DNA of 64,000 nt from Tolypothrix sp. PCC 7712 (GCF_025860405.1 NZ_CP063785.1:5829390-5893389); one strand, 5' to 3'; counted from the first letter of the stretch, positions 16,502 to 27,200 are shown. Notes: a model not told the origin generated them from the sequence alone. Numbers and translations: made by a program.

Positions 16502-17362
16502 ATGCCATTTGGACCAGCTTCACGCTTGGGAGTCAGCCTATTTGATGAAACTCCTCCCGTTGAGTGGGTACCAGGTCGCTCACAAGAAGAAGCAGAAACA
16601 ATCATTCGGGCAATCTATCGGCAAGTATTAGGTAATGCCTATGTGATGGAAAGTGAGCGGCTTGCTGTGCCTGAATCCCAGTTTAAGCGGGGTGAGTTGA
16701 GCGTCCGCGAGTTTGTCAGAGCAGTGGCTAAATCTGAACTATATCGTTCTCGCTTTTTCACCAGTTGTGCGCGCTACCGAGCCATTGAACTCAACTTCCG
16801 CCATCTATTGGGTCGTCCACCACTAGATTTAGAAGAAATGCGCTCCCACAGCACAATCCTTGATACTCAAGGGTTTGAAGCTGAGATTGATTCTTATATC
16901 GATGGTGATGAGTATCAGTCTACTTTTGGCGAGAACATTGTACCTTACATCCGAGGCTATAAAACCGAAGCGCTTCAGAGCATGGTGCAATTTACTCATA
17001 CCTTCCAACTGGTACGAGGTGCTTCTAGCAGCAGCCTGAAGGGTGACTTATCTGGCAAGGCTCCTAAGCTGAATGCATTAGTGATTCAAAGCACACCAAC
17101 AGCAGTAATTTCACCTGCTAGCGCTGGAGCAACCTTCTCGACACCACCTACTGGTGCCCGTACCCGTCTTGGAGTCGATGCTAGTGCTGGTGGCAAAGTT
17201 TACCGCATTGAAGTTACAGGTTATCGTGCCAAAACCTTCAATAATATTTCCAAGTTTCGCCGTTCCAATCAAGTCTTTCTGGTGCCCTACGAAAAGCTCT
17301 CTCAAGAGTATCAACGGATTCACCAGCAAGGCGGCGTGATCGCAAGTATCACTCCTGTATAA
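16502..17362 (+). CDS. cpeC: Phycoerythrin-associated rod linker polypeptide CpeC
   Basis: Linker joining phycoerythrin hexamers in phycobilisome rods. The 286-residue protein has a PBS-linker domain (about residues 18-150: ETIIRAIYRQVLGN, LSVREFVRAVAKSELYRSRF, IELNFRHLLGRPP, IDSYIDGDEYQSTFGENIVPY), a Ser/Thr/Ala-rich spacer and a C-terminal CpcD-like domain (about 228-284: KVYRIEVTGYRAKTFNNISK, QEYQRIHQQGGVIASITPV). The start follows AGGAG with suitable spacing. First gene of cpeCDESTR, expressed in green light in chromatically acclimating relatives. Confidence 0.95.
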   Translation: MPFGPASRLGVSLFDETPPVEWVPGRSQEEAETIIRAIYRQVLGNAYVMESERLAVPESQFKRGELSVREFVRAVAKSELYRSRFFTSCARYRAIELNFRHLLGRPPLDLEEMRSHSTILDTQGFEAEIDSYIDGDEYQSTFGENIVPYIRGYKTEALQSMVQFTHTFQLVRGASSSSLKGDLSGKAPKLNALVIQSTPTAVISPASAGATFSTPPTGARTRLGVDASAGGKVYRIEVTGYRAKTFNNISKFRRSNQVFLVPYEKLSQEYQRIHQQGGVIASITPV

Positions 17363-17402
17363 ATTAGGTGCAAACTTAAAAAATTGAGGAGCAGAAATTT
17401 TA

Positions 17403-18152
17403 ATGGCATCCCAGACAATTCTTGAACTTTGGCCCTCTAGTAGCTTAGAAGAAGTTCAAACTATTATCCGTGCAGTTTACAAACAGGTTTTAGGCAACCC
17501 TCATGTTATGGAGAGTGAGCGGTTGGTGACAGCAGAATCACAATTATGCGATCGCTCCATCACCGTGCGGGAATTTGTCCGCAGCGTTGCCAAGTCTGAT
17601 TTTTATCGCAACCGCTACTTCCAATCCTGCGCTCCCTACCGATTTGTAGAACTTAACTTCTTACATTTGCTTGGTCGCGCACCCCAGGATCAAAGAGAAG
17701 TTTCCGAACACATCGTTCGTACTGTAGCTGAAGGCTACGATGCTGAAATTGACTCCTATATCGATAGTAGTGAATATGAAGCAGCCTTTGGTGAAAACGT
17801 AGTGCCTTACTATCGTGGTAGAAGTAGCGAAGCCAACTCCAAGCAAGTAGGCTTCAACCGCATATTTGCCCTTGATCGCGGCCCTGCCCAAATTGATAGT
17901 GCAGTTAAATCGGCTCAATTGGTCTATGCTGTTGCTACTAACAGCGCCAACGCGATCAAAGCCTCTTCATCCACAGTCATTGGCTCTGGAACTGAAAAAC
18001 GATTCAAAATCTTGGTGCAAGGTTCCAAATTCGACAGTCCCCGACGCATCAGTACCACTGAGTACATTGTTCCAGCTAGTAAGATGACTCCCCAAATTCA
18101 GCGGATTAATCGTACTTCTGGCAAAATCGTCAGCATTACTGAAATTGTCTAA
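17403..18152 (+). CDS. cpeD: Phycoerythrin-associated rod linker polypeptide CpeD
   Basis: Second phycoerythrin rod linker, 249 residues. The PBS-linker domain covers roughly residues 8-140 (VQTIIRAVYKQVLGNPHVME, ITVREFVRSVAKSDFYRNRY, FVELNFLHLLGRAPQDQREV, YEAAFGENVVPYYRG). The CpcD-like tail covers about 193-248 (KRFKILVQGSKFDSPRRI, RINRTSGKIVSITEIV). It starts 40 bp after cpeC with a GAGGAG ribosome binding site 14 bp upstream of ATG. Confidence 0.95.
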   Translation: MASQTILELWPSSSLEEVQTIIRAVYKQVLGNPHVMESERLVTAESQLCDRSITVREFVRSVAKSDFYRNRYFQSCAPYRFVELNFLHLLGRAPQDQREVSEHIVRTVAEGYDAEIDSYIDSSEYEAAFGENVVPYYRGRSSEANSKQVGFNRIFALDRGPAQIDSAVKSAQLVYAVATNSANAIKASSSTVIGSGTEKRFKILVQGSKFDSPRRISTTEYIVPASKMTPQIQRINRTSGKIVSITEIV

Positions 18153-18213
18153 CCTTTAACAGGGTGGGCATTAATACTTGTCTGTTCTAAATGTTGAACC
18201 GATTAGTATTAAC

Positions 18214-18361
18214 AACTCGTAATTCGTAGTTACTAATTCGTAATTACGTTACGGATAGGGATTTAGCTCCCACCTGTAACGGCATGATTTTATAGAAGTC
18301 GGAGACTCAAACCCTCAGCTTAATTACGAATTACGAATTACGAATTACGAATTAGTAATTT
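18214..18361. repeat. AATTCGTA/TACGAATT tandem repeats between cpeD and cpeE
   Basis: Tandem AATTCGT units at about 18214-18246 and their reverse complement at about 18320-18361 can pair as a long hairpin within the 303-bp cpeD-cpeE gap. Similar units occur at 15244-15268, 55380, 55895 and 61525. Within the operon the hairpin could lower expression of cpeE and downstream genes, but it may be only a dispersed repeat. Confidence 0.65.
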
Positions 18362-18455
18362 AGGTTGAGACATTGCCCGCCCCAGATCATTCACTTTTTT
18401 AATTTGTAATTTTTCAAAAACACCCACAAAAATCCTAAATTTAGGAGGCATAGAT

Positions 18456-19214
18456 ATGGCACTTTGGATAGAAACCGAGTCCGTTGAATTACGCCCCAAC
18501 GCCACTGAAGAGGATCTACAAGCAACGATCAGAGCCGTATATCGCCAAGTTTTGGGCAATGCTCATATATTTGAAAATCAACGGCTGACCAATGCTGAGT
18601 CGCAATTGCGGAACGGTGATATTACTGTTGCTGGTTTCGTTAGAGCTGTGGCTCAATCAGACCTATACCGTTCATTGTTTTTTGAAACTTCTTCTCCCTA
18701 TCGTTTTATCGAATTGAACTTCAAACATTTGCTCGGTCGCGCCCCCCAAGATCAGGCGGAAATTGCAGAACACGTGCAAATTTACAACACCCAAGGTTAC
18801 GCAGCAGAAATCAACTCCTACATTGATAGTGATGAATATATCAGGAGTTTTGGCGACAATATTGTGCCCTCTGCTCGTGGTAATCGTACCCAAGCCGGGA
18901 TTAAAAATGTCGGTTTTAACCGTACCTTCGCGTTAATGCGGGGATTTGCTGCTAACGATCTAGGTAAATCGGCAAAATTGATTAGCGATATTGGCTCTAA
19001 TCTCGCCACCAAAATTGTTGCCCCTGCTGCTGGTTCCGGTGCTGTTAGCAATACAGGTAAGAGGTTCCGGATCTCTGTCTCCAAAGCCAATTTTGGTGCT
19101 AGGGTGACTAAGAGCGTAGCCACCTTTGAAGTGGGATACAACCAGCTAGCCCAGAAAATTCAAAGTATCCAGAAAACAGGAGGCAAGATTATTAGTATTG
19201 CGGAAATAGCTTAA
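18456..19214 (+). CDS. cpeE: Phycoerythrin-associated rod linker polypeptide CpeE
   Basis: Third phycoerythrin linker, 252 residues. PBS-linker domain about residues 14-145 (LQATIRAVYRQVLGNAHIFE, VAGFVRAVAQSDLYRSLFFE, FIELNFKHLLGRAPQDQAEI, YIRSFGDNIVPSARG) and CpcD-like tail about 196-250 (GKRFRISVSKANFGARVTKS, KIQSIQKTGGKIISIAEIA). A strong AGGAGG lies 10 bp before the ATG, which helps its translation after the repeat-rich gap. Confidence 0.95.
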   Translation: MALWIETESVELRPNATEEDLQATIRAVYRQVLGNAHIFENQRLTNAESQLRNGDITVAGFVRAVAQSDLYRSLFFETSSPYRFIELNFKHLLGRAPQDQAEIAEHVQIYNTQGYAAEINSYIDSDEYIRSFGDNIVPSARGNRTQAGIKNVGFNRTFALMRGFAANDLGKSAKLISDIGSNLATKIVAPAAGSGAVSNTGKRFRISVSKANFGARVTKSVATFEVGYNQLAQKIQSIQKTGGKIISIAEIA

Positions 19215-19381
19215 CGCTACCAATGGAGAAGTTCCTCACCAGCTATGGCAATACGGTTCAGATAAGCTTCTGTTTCTCCCCCTGCGTCCACTGCCTACCC
19301 CACTAAATGTCCTTAACTGAACTGTATAAGTCTTTAGGGGTCAATTGGAACCTTCTCCTATCCCAAAGCAAATAGCTAAAA

Positions 19382-19930
19382 ATGGAAACCAAAGTGTTGA
19401 TGAATATTACAAAGTTTGTGGCAAATTCTATAGGGCATTGGCGATCGCAACGTAGTGCCCATCATTTAGCATTTGGTCACTTTGAAGCTGTACAGTCTGA
19501 GATAGATATCATTGCTCTTCCAGATGACGATCCAGCAGTGATTGACTTATGTAAAAGCTATAATATCGACCCTCAAACTGTGGTTTCCCCATTTCGCATG
19601 ACTTGGGAAGGCCAATCAGATTGGGATGATAGTGAAATCAAAGGCACCTGTGTCCTCGTTCCCATCCCCGATCCAGATAGTCCCCATCGCGGTAAACTCC
19701 TGCGCGATCAAGGCTATGCAGAAACAATCGCCGCAGCTGGCGATTATTACTTTACGGAAGACGGCACATTTGTGTTAGTCACCGCTTACGAGCGCGCCGC
19801 TGCTGAAGAAAAAATCTGGTTTGTTAACCCCAATGTTCGTTGTCGGGTTTCCTTAATTAAAACTAGTGCCGGTTCAGGAGTTGTTACTGCCTCATTTTCT
19901 TCAGAAATTCGCCAGGATATTCAGAATTAA
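19382..19930 (+). CDS. cpeS: Phycoerythrobilin lyase CpeS (CpeS/CpcS family)
   Basis: Lipocalin-fold bilin lyase that attaches phycoerythrobilin to the conserved central Cys (position 80-82) of phycoerythrin beta in Fremyella. The 182-residue product has the family motifs WRSQRSAHHLAFGHFE, SPFRMTWEGQSDWD and GTCVLVPIPD, with AAAEEKIWFVNPNVRCR in the C-terminal half. ATG at 19382 and ATG at 19400 are both possible; the second gives the more usual N-terminus MNITKFV. It continues the cpeCDE series in the same orientation. Confidence 0.93.
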   Translation: METKVLMNITKFVANSIGHWRSQRSAHHLAFGHFEAVQSEIDIIALPDDDPAVIDLCKSYNIDPQTVVSPFRMTWEGQSDWDDSEIKGTCVLVPIPDPDSPHRGKLLRDQGYAETIAAAGDYYFTEDGTFVLVTAYERAAAEEKIWFVNPNVRCRVSLIKTSAGSGVVTASFSSEIRQDIQN

Positions 19931-20234
19931 ACTATATCTGACAATATTTCAAGTCATATAGATACAAACTCAGAGCGTGCAGTCTATATATAAACGCGAT
20001 CGCGTTAGCTTTGCCATGCCATTTTTTCATAAACACTGGTGCCTAGGTTATGCCAATTCAAAATTAGGAAGCCATAGCAAAAGCATTGGTGAGTTTGGAT
20101 CTGTTGTTCAATTTTAGAGAATTGGTATTCAGGTCATCATTTTGAATTTTGCCGAAAGTATAGTCTTGGGCTTCGACCAAGAGGAGCAACTTGACAAGAA
20201 GATTTTGGGATTGTTTATTTATCCTCATCTAGTT

Positions 20235-20858
20235 ATGACCTCTTCACTACCAAAAATTCCTGACACTGTATCGCCTAATTTAATCACCCTGGCTCGTTGG
20301 ATGGCAGGTGATTTCAGCAACTATCAACAGGCATTTGAAAATTCTAAAGATTACGCCCATATTCATGTTTTCTTTCGCCCATTACCGTTTGAATTCTTCT
20401 CAGGAATTGGGCTTTATTCAGAACAAGTATATGATTATGATTTGTGGCGACCTTATCGCCAGGGAGTCCATCGTCTTATCGATAAAGGCGATGAAATTTA
20501 TATCGAAAATTACAGCCTAAAACAAGCACTGTATTATGCAGGTGCAGCGCGAGACTTAAATATTCTCAAAACTATTACCCCAAATTGTATTGAACGCCGA
20601 TATCATTGCTCAATGATTTTTAAACGCGAGGGAGATAAATTTATCGGCGGTGTTGAACCTGGAAACCTATGCTTAATTGAGAAAAATGGCTGCCAGACTT
20701 ATCTAGATAGTTACGTTGAAATTACAGAAACCACTTGGGTAAGCCTAGATAAAGGTATGGATGTGAATACACACCAACAAGTTTGGGGATCTACCTTTGG
20801 GCCATTACGGTTTGAAAAGCGGGAGAGTTTTGCAGATGAAATCCCAAATATCCTATGA
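20235..20858 (+). CDS. cpeT: Phycoerythrin bilin lyase CpeT
   Basis: CpeT-family lyase, reported in Fremyella to attach phycoerythrobilin to Cys165 of the beta subunit. The protein of 207 residues shows LITLARWMAGDFSNYQQAFE, the AHIHVFFRPLPFEFF strand pair, SEQVYDYDLWRPYRQGVHRL and C-terminal KGMDVNTHQQVWGSTFGPLRF. ATG at 20235 is chosen; the frame is open to a TTG at 20142, but that extension is not typical of the family. The end overlaps cpeR. Confidence 0.92.
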   Translation: MTSSLPKIPDTVSPNLITLARWMAGDFSNYQQAFENSKDYAHIHVFFRPLPFEFFSGIGLYSEQVYDYDLWRPYRQGVHRLIDKGDEIYIENYSLKQALYYAGAARDLNILKTITPNCIERRYHCSMIFKREGDKFIGGVEPGNLCLIEKNGCQTYLDSYVEITETTWVSLDKGMDVNTHQQVWGSTFGPLRFEKRESFADEIPNIL

Positions 20859-21198
20859 TCTTTCCCTGCCGAATCTGCCTCTAAAAGCAAATATGCTACC
20901 TCCAGAAGCACAGAAGAAAATGCAGTGCTGGATTCGCAGTCGGCATTTAATTTGTTCGGGTAATTTCTTTGTTTTTGAAACTGTAGATTATAGTGCTATT
21001 GAACGCTTTTCCCAATGTGTAGGAGCATTAGGAGGTACTGTGATTTCGGTTGAGCCAATTGACAAAATTTGGATGGGCGCTCATCGTCAAGTTATTCTTT
21101 ATCAGGCCAGAGCTAGTTTACATACACCCTGCCACAATTTGAAACAATATTGGATAAAATACGGAGGCTTTCGCAGCCGATTCGATGAGCAAATTTGA
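20836..21198 (+). CDS. cpeR: Phycoerythrin operon activator CpeR
   Basis: A 120-residue protein with LPPEAQKKMQCWIRSRHLIC, FFVFETVDYSAIERFSQCV and IDKIWMGAHRQVILYQARAS, the sequence of CpeR. In Fremyella it is made from cpeCDESTR in green light and is required for cpeBA and cpeYZ transcription, which couples the two phycoerythrin loci of this window. The start ATG at 20836 lies inside cpeT (23-bp overlap), suggesting translational coupling. An internal ATG at 20893 would give a shorter form. Confidence 0.92.
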   Translation: MKSQISYDLSLPNLPLKANMLPPEAQKKMQCWIRSRHLICSGNFFVFETVDYSAIERFSQCVGALGGTVISVEPIDKIWMGAHRQVILYQARASLHTPCHNLKQYWIKYGGFRSRFDEQI

Positions 21199-21616
21199 CC
21201 TTTTCCATCGCAAATCTATAACCTGTATTTCTCACAAGCAGCACATATAGCAGATGTAGGTTGGATTAAGCACAGAGCAATCCAACATCTACAGCGCTTT
21301 TGAAGTAAGCAAGGTACATCATGAGTAATGAGTAATGAGTAATGAGTAATGAGTAAGCTGTTACGCATTTAAATTGTATATTTCGCGCTCAAGAGGTCAA
21401 AAAGTCAAGAGTCCAGGGTCAAAGGCTAGCTTGGACTTTTGACTCTTGACCCTTGACAGCCCTAACGCCAGAATATTTAATCTAGGCGCGTATCAGCTTA
21501 ATGAGTAATGAGTAATGAGTAGGAAATTGACTTATTACTCATTACTTTTTTCAATTAGAAGCCACTGCCGTGCTCTCTAGAATATATTGATGTGTCGCAA
21601 AAATTATTTGAATTGA
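21199..21616. repeat. Repeat-rich intergenic region with ATGAGTA tandem repeats
   Basis: No gene. ATGAGTA units repeat at about 21320-21356 and 21500-21522, with the reverse complement near 21533-21545, and AAAAGTC/GACTTTTG units around 21390-21455 form an inverted pair. It follows cpeR and may include its terminator. Confidence 0.55.
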
Positions 21617-21660
21617 TATCATGTCCGCTAAATTACCCATAATTTAGCGGACATGATATT
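21617..21660. repeat. Perfect 20-bp inverted repeat with 4-bp loop
   Basis: ATATCATGTCCGCTAAATTA (21617-21636), loop CCCA, then its exact reverse complement (21641-21660). A 20-bp hairpin without a mismatch is rare by chance. It lies exactly at the 5' edge of a truncated prenyl synthase, so it is more likely part of the event that truncated the gene, or a small mobile hairpin, than a terminator (no U-tract). Confidence 0.85.
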
Positions 21661-22051
21661 AGAGAATATTGACATCACAACCCTCGACTATATTCATACT
21701 CATAAAACTGGAGCGTTGTTAGAAACCTCGGTTCTCTCAGGGGCGCTGTTAACAGGAGCGAGTGATGCTGTTTTGCAACGACTTTCTGTTTATGCTCATC
21801 ATATTGGTCTAGCTTTTCAAATCGTCGATAATGTGCTTGATATCACCGTAACTCAGGAATAACTAGGTAAAACTCCGGCTAAAGACCAAAAAGCACAGAA
21901 AGTAACTTATCCCAGTTTATGGGGCATTGAGGAATCAAAACGCAAAAGCCAAGAATTAGTGCATCTAGCCAAGGCTGAACTTGCTGGTTTTGGAGATAAA
22001 GCACAACCACTAATGGCGATCGCAGATTATATAGTCGCCAGAACGCAATAA
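21653..22051 (+). pseudogene. Geranylgeranyl-diphosphate-synthase-like gene, 3' remnant with nonsense codon
   Basis: The frame encodes the C-terminal 130 or so residues of a trans-prenyl synthase (LDYIHTHKTGALLETSVLSG, YAHHIGLAFQIVDNVLDI). A TAA at 21860 interrupts it right where the family has a D/E-L-G-K-T, and the same frame continues with LGKTPAKDQKAQKVTYPSLW to a TAA at 22051. The second aspartate-rich motif is DNVLD instead of DDxxD. The N-terminal half with the first DDxxD is missing. It is clearly non-functional. Confidence 0.88.
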
Positions 22052-22248
22052 TCTTTTTTTAACCCTTTTAATTTTTTAATTCCCTAATTGCTAGAAGCGC
22101 CCCAAAAATAGTACTCGGCTTGATAAGCGAGTTTTGTTCATAAAAATTTAACTTCAAAATGACTTCTTAGTTCCTGAATTTTAGGAGATAAAGAAAGCAG
22201 AAACATCTGAAAAAAGTCTGAAATCATCCTCAAGAAATATAGATTAAT

Positions 22249-22746
22249 CTATAACTTTCGTTGACCCAATAGTTCATCGTTATTTGTTGGCAATGAAAAC
22301 CGCATCGTCAGAATCTTATTAGCCACTGTTAATGAGACAGGCATCACTGATAATCGATTTCCTGTTCTCACCACCATTAGTTCTTCAGCGCTAAATTCCT
22401 CTTTCAGCGTTGACAACGAAATCAGATCAGAAAAAGTTTCTACAAATTCTACTACAACTGTTTGCCAACGAGGAGATTCGAGGCTTGATTTGGGGTCGTA
22501 GTAAGTACTATTTGGGTCAAACTGCGTGGGATCGGCAATACCCGTTTTTACTACACGCATTAAGCCAGCAATACCAGGAGGATTGGTATTGGAATGATAG
22601 AAAAAAGCTAAATCTCCTGGTTGCATTTGGCGCAGAAAGTTACGAGCTTGATAATTGCGAACACCATCCCAGATAGTTTCGCCTTGCTGTTGTAGGTCAG
22701 TAATACTATAAACTTCTGGTTCTGATTTCATTAACCAATAATTCAC
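22249..22746 (-). CDS. EVE-domain protein
   Basis: A 165-residue protein of the EVE (PUA-like) family. It starts MNYWLMKSEPEVYSITDL and has WDGVRNYQARNFLRQMQPGD, AFFYHSNTNPPGIAGLMRVV and a conserved ESPRWQTVVVEFVE. EVE domains resemble eukaryotic YTH domains and bind modified bases; bacterial standalone members are linked to modified-DNA or RNA recognition. Length and motif order are full, so the gene is intact. No partner gene. Confidence 0.9.
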   Translation of the reverse strand: MNYWLMKSEPEVYSITDLQQQGETIWDGVRNYQARNFLRQMQPGDLAFFYHSNTNPPGIAGLMRVVKTGIADPTQFDPNSTYYDPKSSLESPRWQTVVVEFVETFSDLISLSTLKEEFSAEELMVVRTGNRLSVMPVSLTVANKILTMRFSLPTNNDELLGQRKL

Positions 22747-22898
22747 CGTTAGCTATCCCCCTGGGCTTGAGTTAGTGGCTGAAGTATATTATTTAGCTGT
22801 TGAAATAGGTTTTTTAATATTGGGGTATATGGTGTCATTTTTGAGCCAATAATTTTGATAGATGGCTAGGTTTGCTGCTTCTGAAAACGCTAGAAAAA

Positions 22899-23618
22899 TC
22901 AGTTGTATATGCACAAAAATTGTGCAGTATCAGAAGTATCTTTATATAAACATTCAACGCGGATAAAATTGTGCTTTTGTGTAAGTTTACCCAAAGTAGT
23001 TTGAGTTTCAGGAAAATCATATTTATACACATGATTTTCAATTATCGATATATCTTGAGGCGACAATGCTGTCCAGTTTCGACGCATATTTTTTGAGTAG
23101 CGCTGACAATACTGTTCTTGGGTTTCCTCTTCTTTACGCACTATGTCAATCAAAATAAATATACCTTGAGCTTTCAGCAGATGAGATATTTGCTCTATAA
23201 GCCTATCTTTTTGTGCAAGAGTCAGGTGATGTACAACAAAAGAACTCATAATGACATCAAAACTTTGCTTTTGACTTTGACCTAGTTCCTCAAGAATTTT
23301 AGATATATCGTCTTGAATGAAAGTTTGTCTACACTGAATTTGTGCCATATTGCATTGGGCAATTGCCAAAGCTGCTGCGGACAAGTCAATTCCCGTATAG
23401 TCGGCAAGATTAGTATTTAATAAAGCTTGAACTGTTAAACTAGCATCACCGCATCCCAGTTCAAGTAAAGAAAATGGTCTTTGAAAGTAATCAGTTAGTA
23501 ATTTATGCAAAACACCAGCAATTTCTTGGTGTTCCATATAATTGTTAGTTAAAACTTTTTGATAACTTATCCAATTATTTTTAAAGTAATCATCTGATTG
23601 ATTTGGGAGATTATTCAT
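22899..23618 (-). CDS. Class I SAM-dependent methyltransferase
   Basis: A 239-residue methyltransferase. Motif I is LLELGCGDASLTVQAL, motif II TGIDLSAAALAIAQ, the post-II acidic residue lies in FIQDDISKIL, and SFDVIMSSFVVHHLT is the motif IV region. The histidine pair and LLKAQGIFILIDIV place it in the UbiE/Coq5-like superfamily. The substrate cannot be read from the sequence. It stands alone on the minus strand. Confidence 0.85.
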   Translation of the reverse strand: MNNLPNQSDDYFKNNWISYQKVLTNNYMEHQEIAGVLHKLLTDYFQRPFSLLELGCGDASLTVQALLNTNLADYTGIDLSAAALAIAQCNMAQIQCRQTFIQDDISKILEELGQSQKQSFDVIMSSFVVHHLTLAQKDRLIEQISHLLKAQGIFILIDIVRKEEETQEQYCQRYSKNMRRNWTALSPQDISIIENHVYKYDFPETQTTLGKLTQKHNFIRVECLYKDTSDTAQFLCIYN

Positions 23619-24082
23619 CAGGCAGCATCCGTATATTTTAAATATATTGAAAACTCATACTGATTTTACAGGAATAATGTGTCTAACAACAAAGAATTAC
23701 TTCAGCAATTAGAAATGCGATCGCTCTTTGTAAACTCAAACGCTTCTTTCGATGCTTGCGGTGTTCTTGAAGAATCATAATCAGCTGAATTTTTATCTGT
23801 GCTGGTGGCGTTTTGGTGAGGAAGTTTAAAAGATGAGACAGCAATGGCTCTAATCAGTTCCACCCCAAGTCCAGGCTGGATTACCATTCTTTAAACTTTT
23901 TTAACATTTTGGGCTTTACGCACTGCTTTTTGAAGTGGTACGTCTGCTGGGATTATTACTTACAACTTAGAATTCAGCTCTTTCCAGTCAGTAAGCTACC
24001 CAAGCAAATTCAACTATCAATTCCTTTTGATAGCGTTATTCAACATCAGGTTGATGGGAATACTAATGAAACTAAGGAAAAT

Positions 24083-24208
24083 AGGACTTACGCAAAAGTA
24101 ACGGAATTACGTCATTACGAGCGTAGCGACGTAATCCCCTAAAATTATGGGATTGCTTCCCTACACTACGTTCCGGTCGCAATGACAAATTTTGCTGGCG
24201 TAAGTCCT
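24083..24208. mobile_element. 126-bp MITE-like repeat with AGGACTTACGC terminal inverted repeats
   Basis: AGGACTTACGC at 24083 and GCGTAAGTCCT ending at 24208 are exact inverted repeats. The interior carries GTCATTACGAGCG and GGTCGCAATGAC with AAGCAATCCC-type core sequence, shared with the element at 49776-49861. No coding capacity. It lies 27 bp upstream of the broken kinase gene and could affect its promoter. Confidence 0.8.
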
Positions 24209-24235
24209 GGAAAACCCAAATTAGGTTATGTATAG

Positions 24236-27200
24236 ATGGAAACCGTGAACTCTACTCCCATCATTTCAGGATATGAAATTAACTCTCAACTGTACACTGG
24301 CTCTAGAACCAATGTCCATTGTTTCCCAACAGTCACCCCAAGCAGTAGCAGATGCTTTATGGCAGGTTTTGCGGGAAGGATTGATTTTACCGCAAAGTCA
24401 AGTTTATAAGTTTTATCTCAGCGATGAGCAAGAAGTTCAGCCTCACAATATCGAAAATGTTGCTTATCGCTTTCTGCACGATCGCGTCCAACAAGCGGCT
24501 TATTGTTTAATTCCCCAAGACCAAAAACAAGCGACTCATTTGGCGATTGGTCAATTATTGCACGCGAATACGCCTATAACTCAATTAGATGCATATATAT
24601 TTGAAATTGTCAATCACCTGAATATTGGCATTGATTTAATCACTCAGCCTGAGAAAAAACTGGAGTTAGCTCAACTGAATTTGCTGGCGGGGCGCAAAGC
24701 CAAAAGTGCGATCGCCTATAATGCTGCTGTCAAATATTGCACCCAAGGCATTGACTTATTGCCTGCTGATGCTTGGAGGGAACATTACCAATTAACCCTA
24801 AATCTGCATAATGAGCGTTTAGAGGCTGCTTGCTTGAATACAGACTTTGACAAGCTAGCCGCATGGGGTGAGGAGGTGTTGCAATCTGCTACTTCTTTGC
24901 TAAATACTATCAAAGTCTATGAAGTCCAAATGATGGCATTTCGGGCGCAAGGTAAATTTGCCGCAGTAGTTGAAACTGGATTGCAAGTATTGAAATTACT
25001 CGGTGTGGAATTTCCCGATCAGCCAACTACCTTAGATATTAGCACCGCAACCCAGCAGACAAAACAACTATGGATGGGGCGCGCACCCATTAGCTTACTG
25101 GATTTGCCTATAATGAGCGATTCGCATCAGCTAGCAGCTATGCAAATCATGACTACATTGGTGTCCTCTGCGTACATTGGTAAACCAACACTGTTACCAC
25201 TACTGACATCTAAGCAAGTAGAGATGGCTATTAGGTTTGGCAATTCATCCATTGCCATTTTTTCCTATGCAGATTACGCAGTGACTCTTTGTGGTTTGAT
25301 GGGAGATATTGATGCTGGGTATGAGTTTGGACAACTGGCATTAAAGTTATTGGAACAATACCAAACTAACGCTTTCAAAAGTAGGGCTTACTTTATTGTC
25401 AACAGCTTTATTCGGCATTGGAAAGAACCATTAAATCACAGTATTCCATATTTGCTAGAAGGTTATCAAAGTGGTTTAGAAACCGGAGATTGGATGTGTG
25501 TAGCGTTAAATTTAGTGTCATATAGTCAGTGTAGCTATTGGAGTGGTCGAGAATTAAACGATTTGGCTGAGGAAATGGAGAACTATCGACAAGTCATCAG
25601 CCAAGTAAAACAAGAAGCAACATTAAAATATCTAGAGTGTTACCAACAAGCGATTCTCAATTTATTAGGAGAAGCGGAAGTTCCCTATTATTTACAGGGT
25701 AAAGTTTTCAATGCCGCCGAAATTTTACCCAGCTTGCAATCTGCCAGCAATCGCACGGGGTTATTTTACATTCATCTCAATCAAGCTGTTCTGTGTTATT
25801 GGTTCGGAGAATACGCAGCCGCCTCACAACAAGCAGCTTTAGCTGAACAGTATAGTAATGCGGTAAGTGGCTATTTCGTCGCAGTTATCCGAGTTTTTTA
25901 TGATGCTTTAATTCATTTAGCAAACTACACCGATGCTAGCTCTGAAGAACAATCCGCTATTTTAGAGCGAATTAATTCCCATCAAGAAAAACTCCAAACT
26001 TGGGCTAATTACGCCCCATTCAATCATCAACATCGCTCTTCACTTGTAGCAGCAGAACGTTATCGAGTGCTTGGTAAATTTGCTGAGGCGATGGAACATT
26101 ATGATTTAGCTATTGCCCAAGCCAAAACCCACGGTTATTTGCAAGATGAAGCACTCAGCAATGAACTAGCAGCTAAATTTTACCTCAGTTGGGGTAGACA
26201 GAAAGTTGCAGCCAGTTATATGCAGGAAGCATACTACTGTTACGCTCGTTGGGGCGCAAAAGCCAAAACTGAGGATTTGGAAAACCATTATCCTGATTTA
26301 CTGCGGATTATTCTCCAGCAGAGAATACAACCATTGCAAATGCTGGAAACATTATCGAGCGGCTTTAGCCCTACAATCTCAGTGCATAATTCTACTGATT
26401 TGAGTCGTTCTTCTAGCGCTGAAATTAGTACCTTTGATTTTGCTGCGATCCTCAAAGCTTCTCAAGCCATTTCTGGCACGATTCAACTAGATAAACTGCT
26501 ACACCAATTAACACAGATTATTCTGCAACATTCTGGGGGCGATCGCTGTGCCTTAATCGTACCCAATACTCAAGGAGAATGGTTAGTTAGGGCTATTGCT
26601 ACACCCGAAACCACAGAAATTTGTGCCGAACCTTTAGAGGGTAACCCCAACTTACCACTCAAGTTGATCCAGTACGTCAAAAATACTCAAGAAATGGTGA
26701 TGATTGAGGAACTCAAAACCAATTTACCTGTAATTGATGAGTATTTAAGTCAAAGACAACCAAAAAGTTTGTTGTGCTTACCAATTCTCAATCAAGGACA
26801 TGTAATTGGGATTTTGTATTTAAAGAATCGCTCAACTAGTAATGTATTTACTAGCGATCGCATTTTGATTCTCAATTTTCTTTGTACTCAAGCAGCTATT
26901 TCTCTAGAAAATGCGCGTCTTTACGAAGATTCTCAAATTTATGCTCAACAGTTAGAACAAAAATCTCAAGCATTGGAAAATGCGGTGCAAGAACTGCAAC
27001 AAACCCAACTGCAAATGATCCAACAGGAAAAAATGTCTGCACTTGGTAACTTAGTTGCTGGGGTAGCCCATGAAATGAACAATCCCCTCGGCTTTATTGC
27101 AGCTAGCCTCAAACAAGCTAAACCTGTTGTGGCTGATATCACTGAACACCTGAAATTATATCAGCAAGCTCTACCAAATCCGGCAGCAGAAATTCTCGAT

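Noticed and set aside
23702..24142. Small frames on both strands before the kinase remnant
   Set aside because: No family similarity or ribosome binding site; partly within the MITE-like element.
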